NCBI GenBank assembly: GCA_014529385.2
Contig: CM043964.1
Coordinates: 104,455,587-104,519,586, forward strand
Direction of reading: 5' to 3'
Source of the DNA: Adiantum capillus-veneris
Taxonomy: Eukaryota > Streptophyta > Polypodiopsida > Polypodiales > Pteridaceae
Length of the DNA: 64,000 nt
Shown here: positions 44,996 through 57,471 of the stretch, in pieces
How the letters are laid out: every line of letters starts with the position of its first letter
Numbering within the stretch: position 1 is the first letter of the stretch
Translations under genes and position numbers: made by a program
The notes under the pieces: generated by a model
Seen by the model: only the letters and a program-made list of their open reading frames with translations
Told to the model about the DNA's origin: nothing
Databases searched by the model: none

Positions 44996-45135
44996 AACTT
45001 AGAACACATGAAGAAGCAAAAAAGGAAAATGAATTTGGAGACAGTAGATACAAAACTCTCAATCATTTTGTCATTGCAAAGTTATTTGAGTACAAAAAAA
45101 GGGCGTGCAATACAAAAAGGGAGGTGTAACATCGG

Positions 45136-46050
45136 TTAATTCTTGATGTCCCGCCACAATTGGCGTGCAAGTTGCATGTCCCTTAGTTGTGTTGTCACTC
45201 TCTTTGCATGTATGGCGCATAGGGTGGTATCTTCCAACACCGAAATGATGTGGGCTTCTACAGCTTCTTGAATAGCCTCCAGTGCCATTTCTTGCAACTT
45301 ATATTGATTTCTATATCTTTGAATCACCTCCTTAACTGTGCAAGCAAAGGGGGCTCGTTGAATTAGAATCTCGGTAGTCTTCTTGTATTGCTAGATTTTT
45401 GCAAATTCCCTTGCTATTTTACGCAGCTAAGGTTGTCTAGGGGGCACTTGCATATTTGCTGGTGGGCACCATTTGGGCTTCTTAAGAAACTTTTGGTGGG
45501 CAGTGTTTGGGTTGCATGCAAATATTTGGGCATTTTGGTGTTGGATTTTCCGCCTCTTGTGAGTCATGATCTTCCCTTGTCTCCTGATCTTGTGTTGTGG
45601 GAAGAGCTCCTTGGCCACGTGGAAGTGTCTTCGCCCCACTGACCCGATGTGTGCACAATACTTGAGGTTGCTGACCTGATGGCTCTATCTCTGATTCAGT
45701 ATCTGTATGGACCACCCGAGATTTGGATGGTCTTGCTTTGCGATTGGTGGCACAACGTCTAGCTCCTCCCTGTGAGACTTTGATGTTTTATGTCCCTCAT
45801 CTTCTCGCTAGCCCTGGGCGCATTGCTTCACTGTATGTTGAGGTGTTTTTTGTTGTGCACATAAAGAATCTTTAGTCCTCGATGACTCATGGGCACGACT
45901 ACCATGTCCACTACTTGAAGAGTACCTAGAATGATCAGGTGTTCACGGCCGTTTTCTTGTGCCTTTAAGCCACACAAGCTTCTCACATCCCTGGAGGGTG
46001 TTACTATTGGCAGGCGGATGCTCTTTGGCGGTTTGTTGGGTGCACGCCAT
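45136..46050 (-). pseudogene. Divergent histone H3-like gene, decayed
   Basis: One minus-strand frame runs 305 codons from the ATG at 46048-46050 to the stop at 45136, with five in-frame stops and no indel. The C-terminal 75 residues align with the H3 histone fold: YKKTTEILIQRAPF, AIQEAVEAHI, and LEDTTLCAIHAKRVT, where H3 has FEDTNLCAIHAKRVT, then DMQLARQLW for DIQLARRIR. The extreme N-terminus MACTQQTAKEHP resembles the H3 start MARTKQTARKST. A tail of about 190 residues between them is far longer than in H3, so a retained intron, an insertion or a long-tailed variant are all possible. Loop 1 has the canonical H3 length rather than the longer one of centromeric H3. A mobile element lies 30 bases upstream of the ATG. 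Confidence 0.6.
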
Positions 46051-46080
46051 TGTGTATGGTAAGGGATCACCTGTGCTTAA

Positions 46081-47376
46081 CACTAGTTTGGTACCAAAAT
46101 AGGAAACTTTAAGTGTCCTTTTTTAACAAATTTAAATTAAATGCTACTTCCACTAGACGGTTTATATAGTTCTTGATATGCTAAAATATGTTAGCTAGAG
46201 GGTCTTTTAAAAATATAACCTTGCATTTTAGAGTCTATCATGATCAAGAACTGTACTCATCAAGTTGACCCTCGTAAGACAGCGATTGATGCTTTGAAGA
46301 AATCGCCTTTATAAGCTCAAGAAAAAAATGAAGCGACTTTGTAGAAAATTTTAGGTGACTCTTCCACAATTTTGCTATAGATAATTGAAAGTTTCATGTG
46401 CAAAAAAGTTGACTTTGAAGTATATAAAATAATGGAAAGTTCCATGTGTTTGATATGGTTATTTTAAGCATATCGTTGTATACATTTTTTGATGTATTTG
46501 TGAGCTTTAGAAAGTGATACATTGCTTGCGCTTTCCATTGAGCACTCAAGGTGGCAAGTAGAGGGGTTTTGGTCTGCAACAATTATTGGATCATTTCAAA
46601 TATTCAAAACTGCATAAGAGAAAACTTTCATATTTTCATTCTTGAGACATAAGAATTCAAAACCTCAAATAATATCAAACTTTCCATGTAGATCAACTAA
46701 ATGTATCAAAGTACATGGTACGTACACAATTGGGTGCCTAAAACCTTGGTTTCAATGTTATTATGGCGAACTCAAGATTTTCAAGAGTTTTTGCACGATA
46801 AAAAAGTCAAGATAGAGTTCAAGCAACGAGATTTAGTTGAGAGGGAGCCCAAAAAATACGTAGTTTCTTGGTTTAAACATATAAAGTCATTTGTAGTCGT
46901 CAAATTGCACTAGAAAAGTACCAATTTCATGAGGGGACCTTTGAAAGACCAAAATTATGCTCTTATTCAGCATGTGCTGAAGTATGAAATTATCTCTATA
47001 GCTTGCGTGTGACTTGAAACTTATCTTTGAAGTGCATTCCATTGTTTTGTAACACTAAGTGCTAACACTTGGCTTTTATAAACATCAAAAAGGCCATCTC
47101 TACAAAAAGATAAATTAATTTTATATTTTTTTTTGGCAAAACAGCTTAAATTTTACTAAAATTTATGTCTTAGAACTTACCAGAATTCTCTCCATACATA
47201 TTTTATTTTGATATGGAGAAAAATCCAGTGTTTTCTTTCCCTCATTACCAGTCTATGGTAGAAGCAAGGTGTAAAAAACTTCTTTCTAGCTTGACAAATA
47301 AATTGCCAAAACTTGGTAGAAAAACAAGACACTTTAGTGTCTCAGGACACTAAAGTGTCCAATTACAGAACTAGTG
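46081..47376. mobile_element. Inverted-repeat DNA element with TTAA flanks, second family member
   Basis: It begins CACTAGTTTGGTACC and ends AACTAGTG, and is flanked on both sides by TTAA (46077-46080, 47377-47380). Near the right end, CACTTTAGTGTC and AGGACACTAAAGTGTCC repeat the subterminal motif of the LTR-borne copies (11391-12745, 20073-21653). The interior is different from theirs and AT-rich, with no transposase. So these share ends but not bodies, as in a family of deletion derivatives or MITEs. Confidence 0.6.
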
Positions 47377-47380
47377 TTAA

Positions 47381-49220
47381 GAAATAAGTGGTTTATGAGA
47401 GGATCCAGTTTTTAGAAGGGCCTATTTTAAAAGGGCCCTGTTCAGACTAGTTTCTGGAAAAAACTATTATTTTTTAAAAGGATGCATCAAACTTTATTAA
47501 AAAAATATGTAAAGAAGAGTTGGACCCTGTGTTCATGTGTAGTCACTTACAGGAAATCCACTTTGACCCTTGTCGCACTCTGCATTGGTGCCATGTAGCA
47601 TGCTTAGTGGGGCCTTGCAACATTCGCCACTTGTTGTTGTGCTCTTGACGACTCAATTTGCCTAGTTCCCTAGAAATCCTAGATTATCGCGCACGCTCCA
47701 TTGTGAGCTTACGAGAAAATGTTGTGTGAAAAAACCAGTTGAATGTCTTGTCCGAATCATTGGATTGCACCATTCCACCACCATGTCGAGTATTTTTGAA
47801 GGACACCCCCCTTGCTCGATAATGGGACTTCTCCATGCCTTGAGTGCTAACAATCTCAAGCAAACCATATTTGTGCATAAAAAATGCACCATGCGCAAAC
47901 AAGATTTGTTGTTCACATGAGAAAATGATGCACATTATTTAATGAAAACAATCTCTTGTAATAAGTTCACTACGTAACATGGCTTACCACGTAATGTGTG
48001 ATGTTATTTTAAACCCAAGAAAGGGTAAAGACTTTTGTGAAATCCACCAATGCTTCTTGAAATGATTGGCGTTGTTCTTCTATTGTGTTCGTAAGGCCCA
48101 TAAGAATAACTATTTTATCAAAATGTGTACAAACTTGCTTGCGCTTGTTTGCAAGCTTGCTATTTGAATCATTGTCAGTAGAAGCTTTGTATAATTACTT
48201 CCAAAGTTCCCAAAGACTACCTGCCTTGTGGTTGGAGTTGTTTTGAGCATCATATTGACCTGGCTTTCCTTGGGATACTTTCTTCAAAAAGTGTCTGGCT
48301 GTTTAGTCCACTCACTGAGACTTGTTGGGAAATTTCATGGGTCTCCCCTGTGTTCTTTCCAGCAACGATAGACACATTTCCACCGTGACAACAAATGGAT
48401 CAGTTCAAGAGTGTCTCCACCCTTTTGATCGCTTCTTGGGGCTTTTCCAATGGCTTCATTTTGAAAGCATAGTCAATGTGGAGCTTAAATAGCCTATCAA
48501 AAATTCGCATGAATACATGTAATGTACAAAAATGTACATTCAGTAGAGGAAATGTAAATATTGGATTCCAAACCTGGTCCTTTTGTGCACCATATGGGGC
48601 ATTGAGCATCGGACATATCAAAATGAACGCTTCCCATTCTCTGTCTTCATCTCCGATATCATGACAATCCAACCCTTCTTCTCCATCCCCTTGCCATGGA
48701 AACATTGAACCGCCCTTTACAGCATTCCTGTGTGCTTTTTTTCTGTTAGGTTTGTACCCTTGAGTGCCAAATGGACCAAGCATGAGAGAAGAAGCCCCTT
48801 GGTTGCAGCCAAGCAAACACTTTATGGTCTTCAAGTCCCCACCTAGGTGCCACTCCACATCAAAGCTACCAAAACCCTCAACCTCTAACTTCTCACATGC
48901 AATTTGGGAGTGTATTACTTATGTGATCCATGGAGTTATCTCAGAAATCCATGAAAGTACTCCATTGGTCTCTTTGGGCACCTCAATAGAACCCAACCAC
49001 CGAATGTCTTCATCTCATTGCACACTAAAAGACGGGGTGGGAGATGGCTTGAATGAATCCCTTCGCTTACTCTGCAAAAGAGCCTCATTCATTAGAGGGA
49101 CACTTATCCTCTCTAACCTTTGGCTTTTCACTATTTGACACTCATCGAGTTTTAGCATATAAGCAACCTTTGTGCCAAGCACTGCAAAATACATAGTGGC
49201 AAGACCTTAAACTTCAAAGC
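47381..49220. other. No supported gene
   Basis: Minus-strand frames at 47662-47935 and 48400-48858 (152 codons) carry no domain I know. They could be downstream parts of the decayed frame at 49221-49910, which runs the same way, but I see no clear splice joins. Confidence 0.35.
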
Positions 49221-49910
49221 CTATGATAATAACACAACCAAAATAATGAAGTATAGTGTGTCACCTTCTTTAGGTAACTCATAAAATCTAAACATGGCTT
49301 GTTGAAGCCTTCTAAGGTCCACAAAAATATTGTTCCACATTGTATAAGGGAAGCCCTTCTCTGAAGGTATTATGGAGTGTTTCTTGCCTTTGGTGTGCAC
49401 AAGGCATAAAGAGAAGTTGGCATTGTGTCCTCAATCTGTACGTATACCCCAATGCGGGAGAGTACATCTTTGTTTGTGCGTGGCCTTCCTTGCAAGGTTG
49501 ACCTTGTGCGGAATGGGAAATAGGTTTTCCACAATGCCACGCTCTTTGAGGGAATCCTATAGGAGTTGAAAAATAGCCTCGTAAGCTTTGGTGCTGATCC
49601 CAGCCTCATCATAAGCTTGTTGCACATCATCTTCCTCACTAATCACATTTCTCAATTTGTGTATAATGTCCTTGGTGACTACATCCTTAATGTGCTCCCC
49701 CCCCGGTGATTGTAAGATATAAATCACATCATGGGTATTGAGACAACTAGTGAGAAGGTTAACTTGATCATCTTGGCTTGCTCCACCGCATGCCTCATAG
49801 ATGAAGTTTCTAGCAACCAATAAGATAAATGCTAGAAAATAGTGTGAAGTAAGAATGTATCTTTCATATAAAGAACAAATTACCTTGTGGCTGTCACTTG
49901 TTGGTTGCAT
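49221..49910 (-). pseudogene. Decayed frame of unknown protein
   Basis: A single minus-strand frame of 230 codons runs from the M at 49910 to TAG at 49221, with stops at 49557-49559 and about 49428 and no indels. Blocks such as VISEEDDVQQAYDEAG, KERGIVENLFPIPHKV and FPYTMWNNIFVDLRR look like genuine protein, with an N-terminal hydrophobic stretch (YFLAFILLVARNF). I do not recognise the family. Confidence 0.4.
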
Positions 49911-50484
49911 GCTCCACCCAAATGTGAAAGCGTTTCAATGATGAATATGTTTGTTTGTGCTCCCTTGCACCAAGGGTTGTTTCTTTCAAATATGTGATGG
50001 TGTTGACAAGCTTCACAATGTGGGCATCCTTTTCCTACATTTTTTGTTAAAGAATTTCAAAATCCCTCTCAAAAGATGCAATATTTTCTTGTAATGTCAC
50101 CATCTTGAGCTGAAGAGCTTGACATTTGTGAATCCATGAATGCAAAGAAGCACCTGCACCCATACACAACCGCTTGCAATAGCCTAACAAGCTTGCTTCT
50201 CCCCTCCCAAGATATTAAAGAAGTGTTGAAAGGATATTAAAGGATGGATGGAAGTGGCTTATAGAATTGTAAGGGTACAAATGGCCGTCCACCCAAATGT
50301 CAGCATTCGTCTCACGGGCAGCACGACGTTCTTATGAAGACCTTTGATCACCCTGCAGCCTTTGGTGCAAATGCCATGGGAGAGAAAATTTGTACGCTTT
50401 TGGTATGCAAAGTACGTGGTGGTGGAAGAAAAAAATTTGTGATGTTTGTAAGCACCATGGAATTTGTTGCGTGAGGAAGCAAAG

Positions 50485-50620
50485 GATGAAAAGAGAGAGG
50501 GAGAGGGAGGAAGATGGGAGGAGACAAGGGGGAAAGGGGGAGAGGGAGAGAGAGGGGAGCAAGAGGAAGGTAGGGGCAAGGAGGGAGAGACAAGGGAGGA
50601 GGATCAGAGAACAAAGTGTT
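50485..50620 (+). repeat. Purine-rich (GA/GGA) tract
   Basis: About 135 bases almost free of pyrimidines on the plus strand, made of irregular GAG and GGA repeats. The Pro/Leu/Ser frames on the other strand are by-products. Confidence 0.8.
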
Positions 50621-50629
50621 TTTTTTTGG

Positions 50630-53460
50630 GGGAAACAATTTTTGAAAAAATAGACTTGCAAAGCTTGTAGGTTAAAAAAAAGTGTCAGCAAATGATTTTT
50701 GGATTTGTATATATGTTGGGGGGGAAGTTTTAAGTCAAAAATAAATAAAAATGATTTTTTTGAAAAAACGTCAAATTTTGGCTATTAGTGACCCACGTTT
50801 TTGCTTCTGGTGTGGCCACACCCCTTTACTCCCTTCACTTTCCAAAATCTAGAGAGAGAAAGTAACCTCTTAGGTCCACATCCTACATTTTTCTTTAAAA
50901 AAGGCTAGAAAGCCTACTCAAAACTACCTTCTTGAATGTTCTTATCCCCTGAACCCTACACAACATTAGCCTTAATCCCTAAAAATTGTGATTCCTTACA
51001 AGGCCCATATATGCAAAGTCCATATTTCTCCTAATGCAATGAGGACCAAGATGATGCAGTGTGGGAATAGTTTCTCTCTACTTTGGTAGAACATGATGCA
51101 GTGGTAGAATAACAAGGATTTGAAGATGACAGGTAGGTGGAGTAGATTAAAATTGAGGAACCGGTAGTTGAATAAAAAGAGCTTGATGATGATATAGGGA
51201 GGGCATTGTTGGTAAAGAGGAGAGTGAGGATTCAGAGGAGATGGTGAGTCCAATGCAGCAGGCATGCCATATAGAAGATGAAGGAGAATCCCCATTGGAG
51301 TCTAAGATATCTAAAGAGGTATGCAATACATGGTTGAAATGTATGCTTGTAAGTGTAGCAGTGAGGTATCTTATCTGTCGAATACAAAGTTTCATAGAGA
51401 GGAGCCCTGCTTTAGGGTCAAAAGTGTTGGTTGGTGCAGATGATGTGGTTGCAAAGTCGGATGCATTGGTTGGTTTGAGTGATATGCTTGCAGGGCCAGG
51501 TGTGTTAATGAGGCACATAAATGTGCGAAGAGATGGTAAAGTTCTTTGGGCATATTGTGTGCATGGATGGCTACAGACATCAGTGAGACACACTTGGGAG
51601 ATGCTATAGATTGATGGAGAAGATCACTGCCAGGTTTTTAATCCACGCGGTAACTATGTGATGCAGGGGGTGGAGAAATCCACGTGAGGTTTGATAAGAG
51701 TTGGCAAGAGTTAGGCCTTGTACATATGGTAGTCTTTTTTTTTGGTTTGTTGATAGAGTTTACTAGTTTTTGCAGTTGATAGAAGAATAAATCAATTTTT
51801 TGGCTCAACACAAATGGTCAACAAGGGGGTTGGGGAGTGATGGTACAACCAAAGTGTGTCGACCCTAGCAGAGGAAACAAGCATGGATATGTATGATGAG
51901 AGTTGCATGGCAGAGGGCTAGAGGATATGAGAAGAGCCTGGGCAGGCACAAGTGGCAATGGAGATGTATTCTTTATGTGGATTTTAATAACAGAAAGGCT
52001 TCAAAGTGGGCCATACGGGATGGTAGATGAAGGATGTCCAAAGTGTTGTTATTTTTTTTGGGAATATAGAGCTTAAAGTGCTCAAAGAGTAGGTCTAGAT
52101 GGATTGTCAAATGAAGCTATAGATTGCAAGATATGGCAGTTTGAGGCTGGAGTGCATTGCAAATCTCGGACACAGAGATAATCAAAGTGGGTCTTAATAT
52201 ATGGATGTGAAGATCTCATTATGTAGAGAATGTCGGTCTATTCAAATTGGCAATCAGAGTCTTGAATGTCAATTTATTGTGAGATTAACATTTGTTGATG
52301 GCCATTTCTAAGCTGCTTTGGTCGCCTCGATCGCTGTGACATCAGGGTTTTTTTGAAGCTTGACAAGGTTTGTAAAGGTAGTGGGTGATGTATGGAGCTA
52401 GCAAGAAGTGATTGCACAATAATTCAAGGTTGAACCATGAAGATATTGTGAACTGAAGTATGGTCCAATTGGTGGTGGAGTATTGCTAGTGATTTTTTGC
52501 AGTTTTGGTAATTGTCATTCAAGGCCATGTGGAGAAGAAAACATGGAGAGGTTGGTAGAGCTCAAAGCTAGCAAATGGGAAGTTCGAGTGGGATGTCACG
52601 GTTAGGTCACTAGATTTGGGTGCACCAGATGGAAAGCAATTAAAAAGGGGAGAAAAAATCTTGGTTTTATTTGGGTTTTTCTTGAAGAATTTTTGAAGAC
52701 TTTGGAGGCCAATGGGGGGAGGTTCCTTGGGGCCGCCACATGTCAACCAATTAGCCCATAGACGGATTCAAGGCATGAAAGAACATCATATTCATACTGC
52801 ATTTTGAGGCATCAAATGAACATCGAGGATCTTGAGAGAGCTGAATGGTTGTTGGCTATGGAGGAGACAAACGTAGGTGCTACATGGGTTGCATACCAGT
52901 GGTTTGCGTGGACACCTTTGGTGGCCCTAGTGTCTTATTATGATGAGGTTGATGGCGCAAGGTGTCTACTACTGTTGATGGTGTTGACATGCATCATATT
53001 AAACTGATAACGTGGAAATTCTGCTCATGAGAGTTCTTACATGGGCCTTCAAAGGTCGCAGCCTTTTTGAATTGATGAGACAAGAGGGGGATCTCGCCGT
53101 TGTCACGCCATCGTGGCAACAAGGGGCGCTCCCACATGACTTGGAGAATGGGAGTCATAAGAAATAGGAGAAGTGCATGGGAGGTACAGAAATAGAAGCG
53201 AGGACTTCAAATAGAGAAGGATGTACACACCCTTGGGGTGAAAGCATGGTTTTGTGGTACAAAAAAAGGACCTTTTTTGATTCTACCTAGTTGGTACTTC
53301 TACATATGTCCACACTTTGGAGGGAACCTTTTTTTTCATCTATGTTAAAGAATGGTAGGAGGGAAATTTGTATGATTTAAACTTTCCGTGAAAGAAAACA
53401 TGGGTGGGGCAATAAGTAATGCGAGTGGTGTTTTGAAACCGTGCCGAAAGTCCCATCACA
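50630..53460. other. No supported gene
   Basis: The longest frame, 51241-51609 plus (122 codons), has no recognised domain and a competing frame on the other strand. I see no LTR pair or terminal repeat. Confidence 0.4.
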
Positions 53461-53826
53461 GACTGCATTTGTGAGTGGCGCAGTTGCTCAACACATTTTC
53501 CAGCTTCCGCCTTGCTCTCTTACTACATCGCCTTCTACAAACCACTACAGTTGCAGGTAACAAGCTCCCTGGCTACTCACAATCAGGAAGATTACGACGC
53601 CAGTGAGGAAATCAGCAGGCCAAAGCGTCACCGGAGAATGGGAAAAAGAAGAAGAGGACAATGGATGCAAAATCCCCTCGGAACATCGACACCGCAAATA
53701 TGAGGGCTAGCAAGGGGGCCTCCTTTGTGGAGAGGGAGAAACCTGCTGTGTCCATGGAGACTTCATTTAAGCCTGGGCCTCTTTTTGCCGATGATGAGAC
53801 TCCGCAGTCATCTACAACATCTAAAG

Positions 53827-54327
53827 GTAGGTGCTATGAGAGCTGTGCGTTTTCTGGTGATTTACCATTTTATTTTCCATGCATGCAAGCTTCTGCATGT
53901 CTTTTATCTAATGAGGTCTGCATTTGGTTTTTTTGCATGCAGCAAGTACATGTGCATGTTTGGGATCTTCTTAGGAATTTAGGGTTTAGGAAAGTTACAA
54001 AGTTACATGTATAAGCTGCTCTTTAGATTGCTAACTTGCATGCATGCAAGTGCAAAAATCAGTATATGTTGTGCATGAGCATAGCACAAAGTTGAAGCTC
54101 AGTAAGGATGTCAGCATAACCAAATTTGGTTAGTACCAAATTTGGTACTAACTAGTACAAAATTTGATACTAACCACTACCAAATTTGGCTTTGTACACA
54201 ACTGAATTTTGCAATTGTCACCTGAATGAGATACATTCATTTCATTCCATGTGTTTTGTTTCGCACAACTGAAACGAGGCATATAATGAGGGCATTTCTT
54301 TACTTGCGTGTTGTTTCCACATCGTAG
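53827..54327 (+). other. Intron 1 of the coiled-coil gene, with GTACCAAA palindromes
   Basis: GT-AG intron of about 500 bases. Around 54118-54190 it contains several ACCAAATTTGGT palindromes, some extended to GTACCAAATTTGGTAC, the motif that dominates the next 8 kb. Confidence 0.5.
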
Positions 54328-55213
54328 AAAAAAACAAGATGGAGGAGTACCCTATGTTGACAAAGTTCTGCTATACAGCACAAGAGCTTCATGATGAGTA
54401 TGGATTGAGCATGGAGGGGGTGCTGCCAAAGGATCTTACGGAAGATGACATCCCTAATGACCAGTGGCTCAGTGTATTCAGGCATTCCAGCCAGAAGAAG
54501 ACAAAGATTTACTTAAATCACGTGCAGCCACGACTTTAGGATGAATGCAGGTTCTTGTTCCATAAGGTGTACCAAGCCCCACCATCATGTGGGGAGATCA
54601 CTACAAAATTTGCCCGATGTTTTGCATATGAGAAGTGTCATGCAACCACAAACGACCCTGCGGGCCATAGGGTTGCATGGGCCAGGTTTGGTGAGAGTGT
54701 ACTCAACATGTGTTCCTCCCGACTAGGAGGCTTGGAAAAGAAGGTTGAGAATTGGCGAAAGGCAAACAGTGCGTCCCAAGGAGGCCACCCGTCAAATACC
54801 AAGATGCCCTGACTTACGCCAATCGGTAGTATGCCCCCTACACAAAAAGTCTCCCCACAGCATCATGAGGAGAAGATACCTGATTATATTGCGGACCTTG
54901 AAGCTATGGTTGGGAGAGTCCCTCAGACATGTGTCGGGGTAGCCGATAGGCTGAAAGAGCTGACAATGTCTCTGAAGCAGAAGAAGGAAACACTCTTGAG
55001 GGCAGAGGGTTCCAATAAACTTGTCAAGAAGATTATAGACGACATCAAGGAATATGAGACCCAACTGGAAACACTGAGAGAGGCCAACACTGGCGATGAC
55101 TCAGAAATCAATGTGATAAAATCTGATTTGGCTGCCAGTCTCGAAGGATGCTACGTCGATACGAAATCAATGAAGATACGTCATTGCTCGACAAGGAGAT
55201 TCTAGAGCAACAG

Positions 55214-56403
55214 GTGCTGGTAATTTTGGGAGTTTTTGGTAGAACTGTTTATGCTTGGTTTGGTGGGATTGGTAGTGTTAGGTACCTTTGGTAGAACTAT
55301 TTATGCTTGGTTTGGTGGGATTGGTAGTGTTAGGTGCCTTTGATAGAACTGTTTATGCTTGGTTTGGTGGGATTGGTAGTATTAGGTACTCATGGTAGAA
55401 TTGTTTTTATTCTAGGTAGTTTATGGTTTCCTTCTGTCTTATGGTTTGGTATTTCTGGTACTATGAAGAAGTTTTGGTACTTTAAGGTACTTTTTGAAAG
55501 TGCTGCAAAAGGTGTTATGGTAGTTTTATTTTGATAGCTTTTTTGCTAGTTTCGGTACTTTTAGGTACTATTTGAAAGTGTTGCAAAAGTGTAATTGGTA
55601 GTTTGATTTTGGTAGTTTTTGAAAGTGCTGCAAAAAGTGTTTCTTTGGTAGTCTTGGTAGTTTTGGTACTATTTGAAAGTTTGATTTTGAGAGTTTTGGT
55701 ACTTTTAGGTACTATTAGAAAGTGCTCCAAAAAGTGGCTTCTGTAGTTTGATTTGGTAGTTTTGGTACTTTTAGGTACTATTTGAAAGTGCTGCAAAAAG
55801 TGGGTTTGGTAGTTTGATTTTGGTAGTTTTGGTACTTTTAGGTCCTATTTCAAAGTGCTGCAAAAAGCTTGTTTGGTAGTTTGATTTTGGTAGTTTTGGT
55901 AGTTTTGGGTACTTTTAGGTACTATTTGAAAGTGATGCAAAAAGCTTGTTTGGTAGTTTGATTTTGGTACTTTTGGTACTTTTGGTACTTTTGGTACTGT
56001 TAGGTACTATTTGAAAGTGCTGCAAAAAGTGGCTTTTGGTAGTTTTGATAAGGTTTGGGTAGTTTAGTTCGGCATTGAGGGTATTTATATGTTTTTGGTA
56101 CTATATGATTCCCGAGTTTGGTAGTTTTTGGTAGTTTTGGTAGTTTGGGTTCTGTTTCGTAGTACAGTACTTAGAAGTACCAGTCTCGGTATGACTTCTT
56201 GGTAGTTTTTGAAACTAATTGGGACCGCTGGTTGTCAACAGGGATCAATGTGTCAAGCTGGGTTGTAATATGGTTGTCTTGGGCCAGTGGGCTTCAAGTT
56301 GTCAAGAGTAAGTATGTGTGCATTTTTTAAAACATATGCGCACTTGCAACTCAGTGAGGTTTTCATACAAGTTAGTATGTGTTGTCTTTCTTTGTGTTTG
56401 TAG
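55214..56403 (+). repeat. Intron 2 of the coiled-coil gene: GGTAC minisatellite
   Basis: A GT-AG intron of 1.19 kb, most of it (about 55216-56210) an irregular tandem array. Recurrent pieces are TTTTGGTACTTTTAGGTACT, GAAAGTGCTGCAAAAAGTG and GGTAGTTTGATTTTGGTAG. About ten imperfect units of 60-80 bases are visible, with shorter GGTACTTTT stutters inside. Confidence 0.75.
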
Positions 56404-57106
56404 AGGAGCAGGCGATGTTGCAGTTGCTGACCAGCACGCCACAAAGTCGGCTGCAAGTTGAGTATGGGACGTGGATGAGGTGACAAGGGAGATATCAGAT
56501 GTTCTCCACGATCTAAAGCAAGGTAATTCTATAGGGAAAGACAATGTGATGGGGCAAAGATGTGAGGCAACAAGTGACAGTGAAAGTAAAAGTGAGGAGG
56601 AGGCCAGAGATGATAAAAAGACAGGTGATAGTGAAAGTAAAAGTGAGGAGGAGGCCAGAGATGGTAAAAAGACTAAGGACAAGGAGGAAGGTAAAGTCCT
56701 TATTGTTGTGGAGCTGGATGCGGAGGAAAGCCAGGATGCTGCCAACACAAAGCTCGATGAAGCAACGGCCAAGAAGGGAGAGGAAGAACCCACAAAGGCG
56801 GGTGTTGGGGAGGGGGTGGAAACCACAAAGGGGAGTGAAGGGGAGGTCAAAGAGGGTTCGGAAGGCAACAAAGATTGGAAGGAGACCGAGGATGATCAGG
56901 AAGAAGTACTTGCGAACGATACTGTTGTGGATAGCACCGACGGGGGCGTTGACTCTACTGCTGCCGATGCTGCTTCGAAGCGGAGAGGTGATTCCCCTGA
57001 TTCCGTGACCCTGCAAGAACTTTTCTGTTTGCAGAGAAAGAAGCGCAATCGTGCCCGTGATCAATTATCTCGTGCATGCAAACTGTAGCCAGTGAGAATC
57101 TATTGT

Positions 57107-57345
57107 ATTCCGCACTTTGTGCTTTTTAATGACTGATTCAACTTGATTTTTTGGCCCTGAGCTTTATCTGTTCTCTCTATCTAGTTCTGTGTTGGTATGT
57201 TACCTTTCGTTACATTACTGTTTTAGTTGTCCTCACTATATGTGCATTACAGTACCAAATTTGGTACTTTTTGGTACTGTTGAACTTGGGCGCACATTTG
57301 TCCACTATTACAATACCAATTTAGTACTTCTTAAACTTGTGATTT
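57107..57345 (+). repeat. Inverted repeat, left arm
   Basis: This segment (TATTCCGCAC..., then TTGATTTTTTGGCCCTGAGC, then GTTGGTATGTTACC) recurs as reverse complement at about 59155-58930. The first 120 bases are nearly identical. It follows the stop of the coiled-coil gene by 18 bases, so it serves as its 3' flank. Confidence 0.8.
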
Positions 57346-57471
57346 CGGATAGTCCTTATTACTTGTGCAATACAGTACCAAATTTGGTAGTTTTTGGACC
57401 AGTTTTGTGTTTTAGATATGATGTTTGCACTGTGTATTTGTCCCCACTCATTATGTTTGTTGGTGCTTTAG

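Larger units (their letters stand above)
53661..57088 (+). pseudogene. Three-exon decayed gene: coiled-coil and acidic protein
   Basis: Exon 1 (from about 53661 to 53826) ends AAAG/GTAGGT. Exon 2 (54328-55213) follows CATCGTAG and ends CAACAG/GTGCTG. Exon 3 (56404-57088) follows TTTGTAG. The frame of exon 1 joins that of exon 2 correctly (phase 1). Exon 2 is one frame with stops at 54537-54539 and 54810-54812, carrying LTEDDIPNDQWLSVFRHSS and a probable coiled coil (KKIIDDIKEYETQLETLRE); near its end a frameshift to DTSLLDKEILEQQ is needed. Exon 3 has one stop at 56459-56461, then a highly acidic region with a duplicated SESKSEEEARD block, and ends RARDQLSRACKL. I recognise no family. The 3' flank is shared, inverted, with the minus-strand gene at 59212. 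Confidence 0.5.

Noticed and set aside
50259-50691. Overlapping Pro/Leu/Ser-rich minus-strand frames
   Set aside because: They are translations of the purine-rich tract on the opposite strand.
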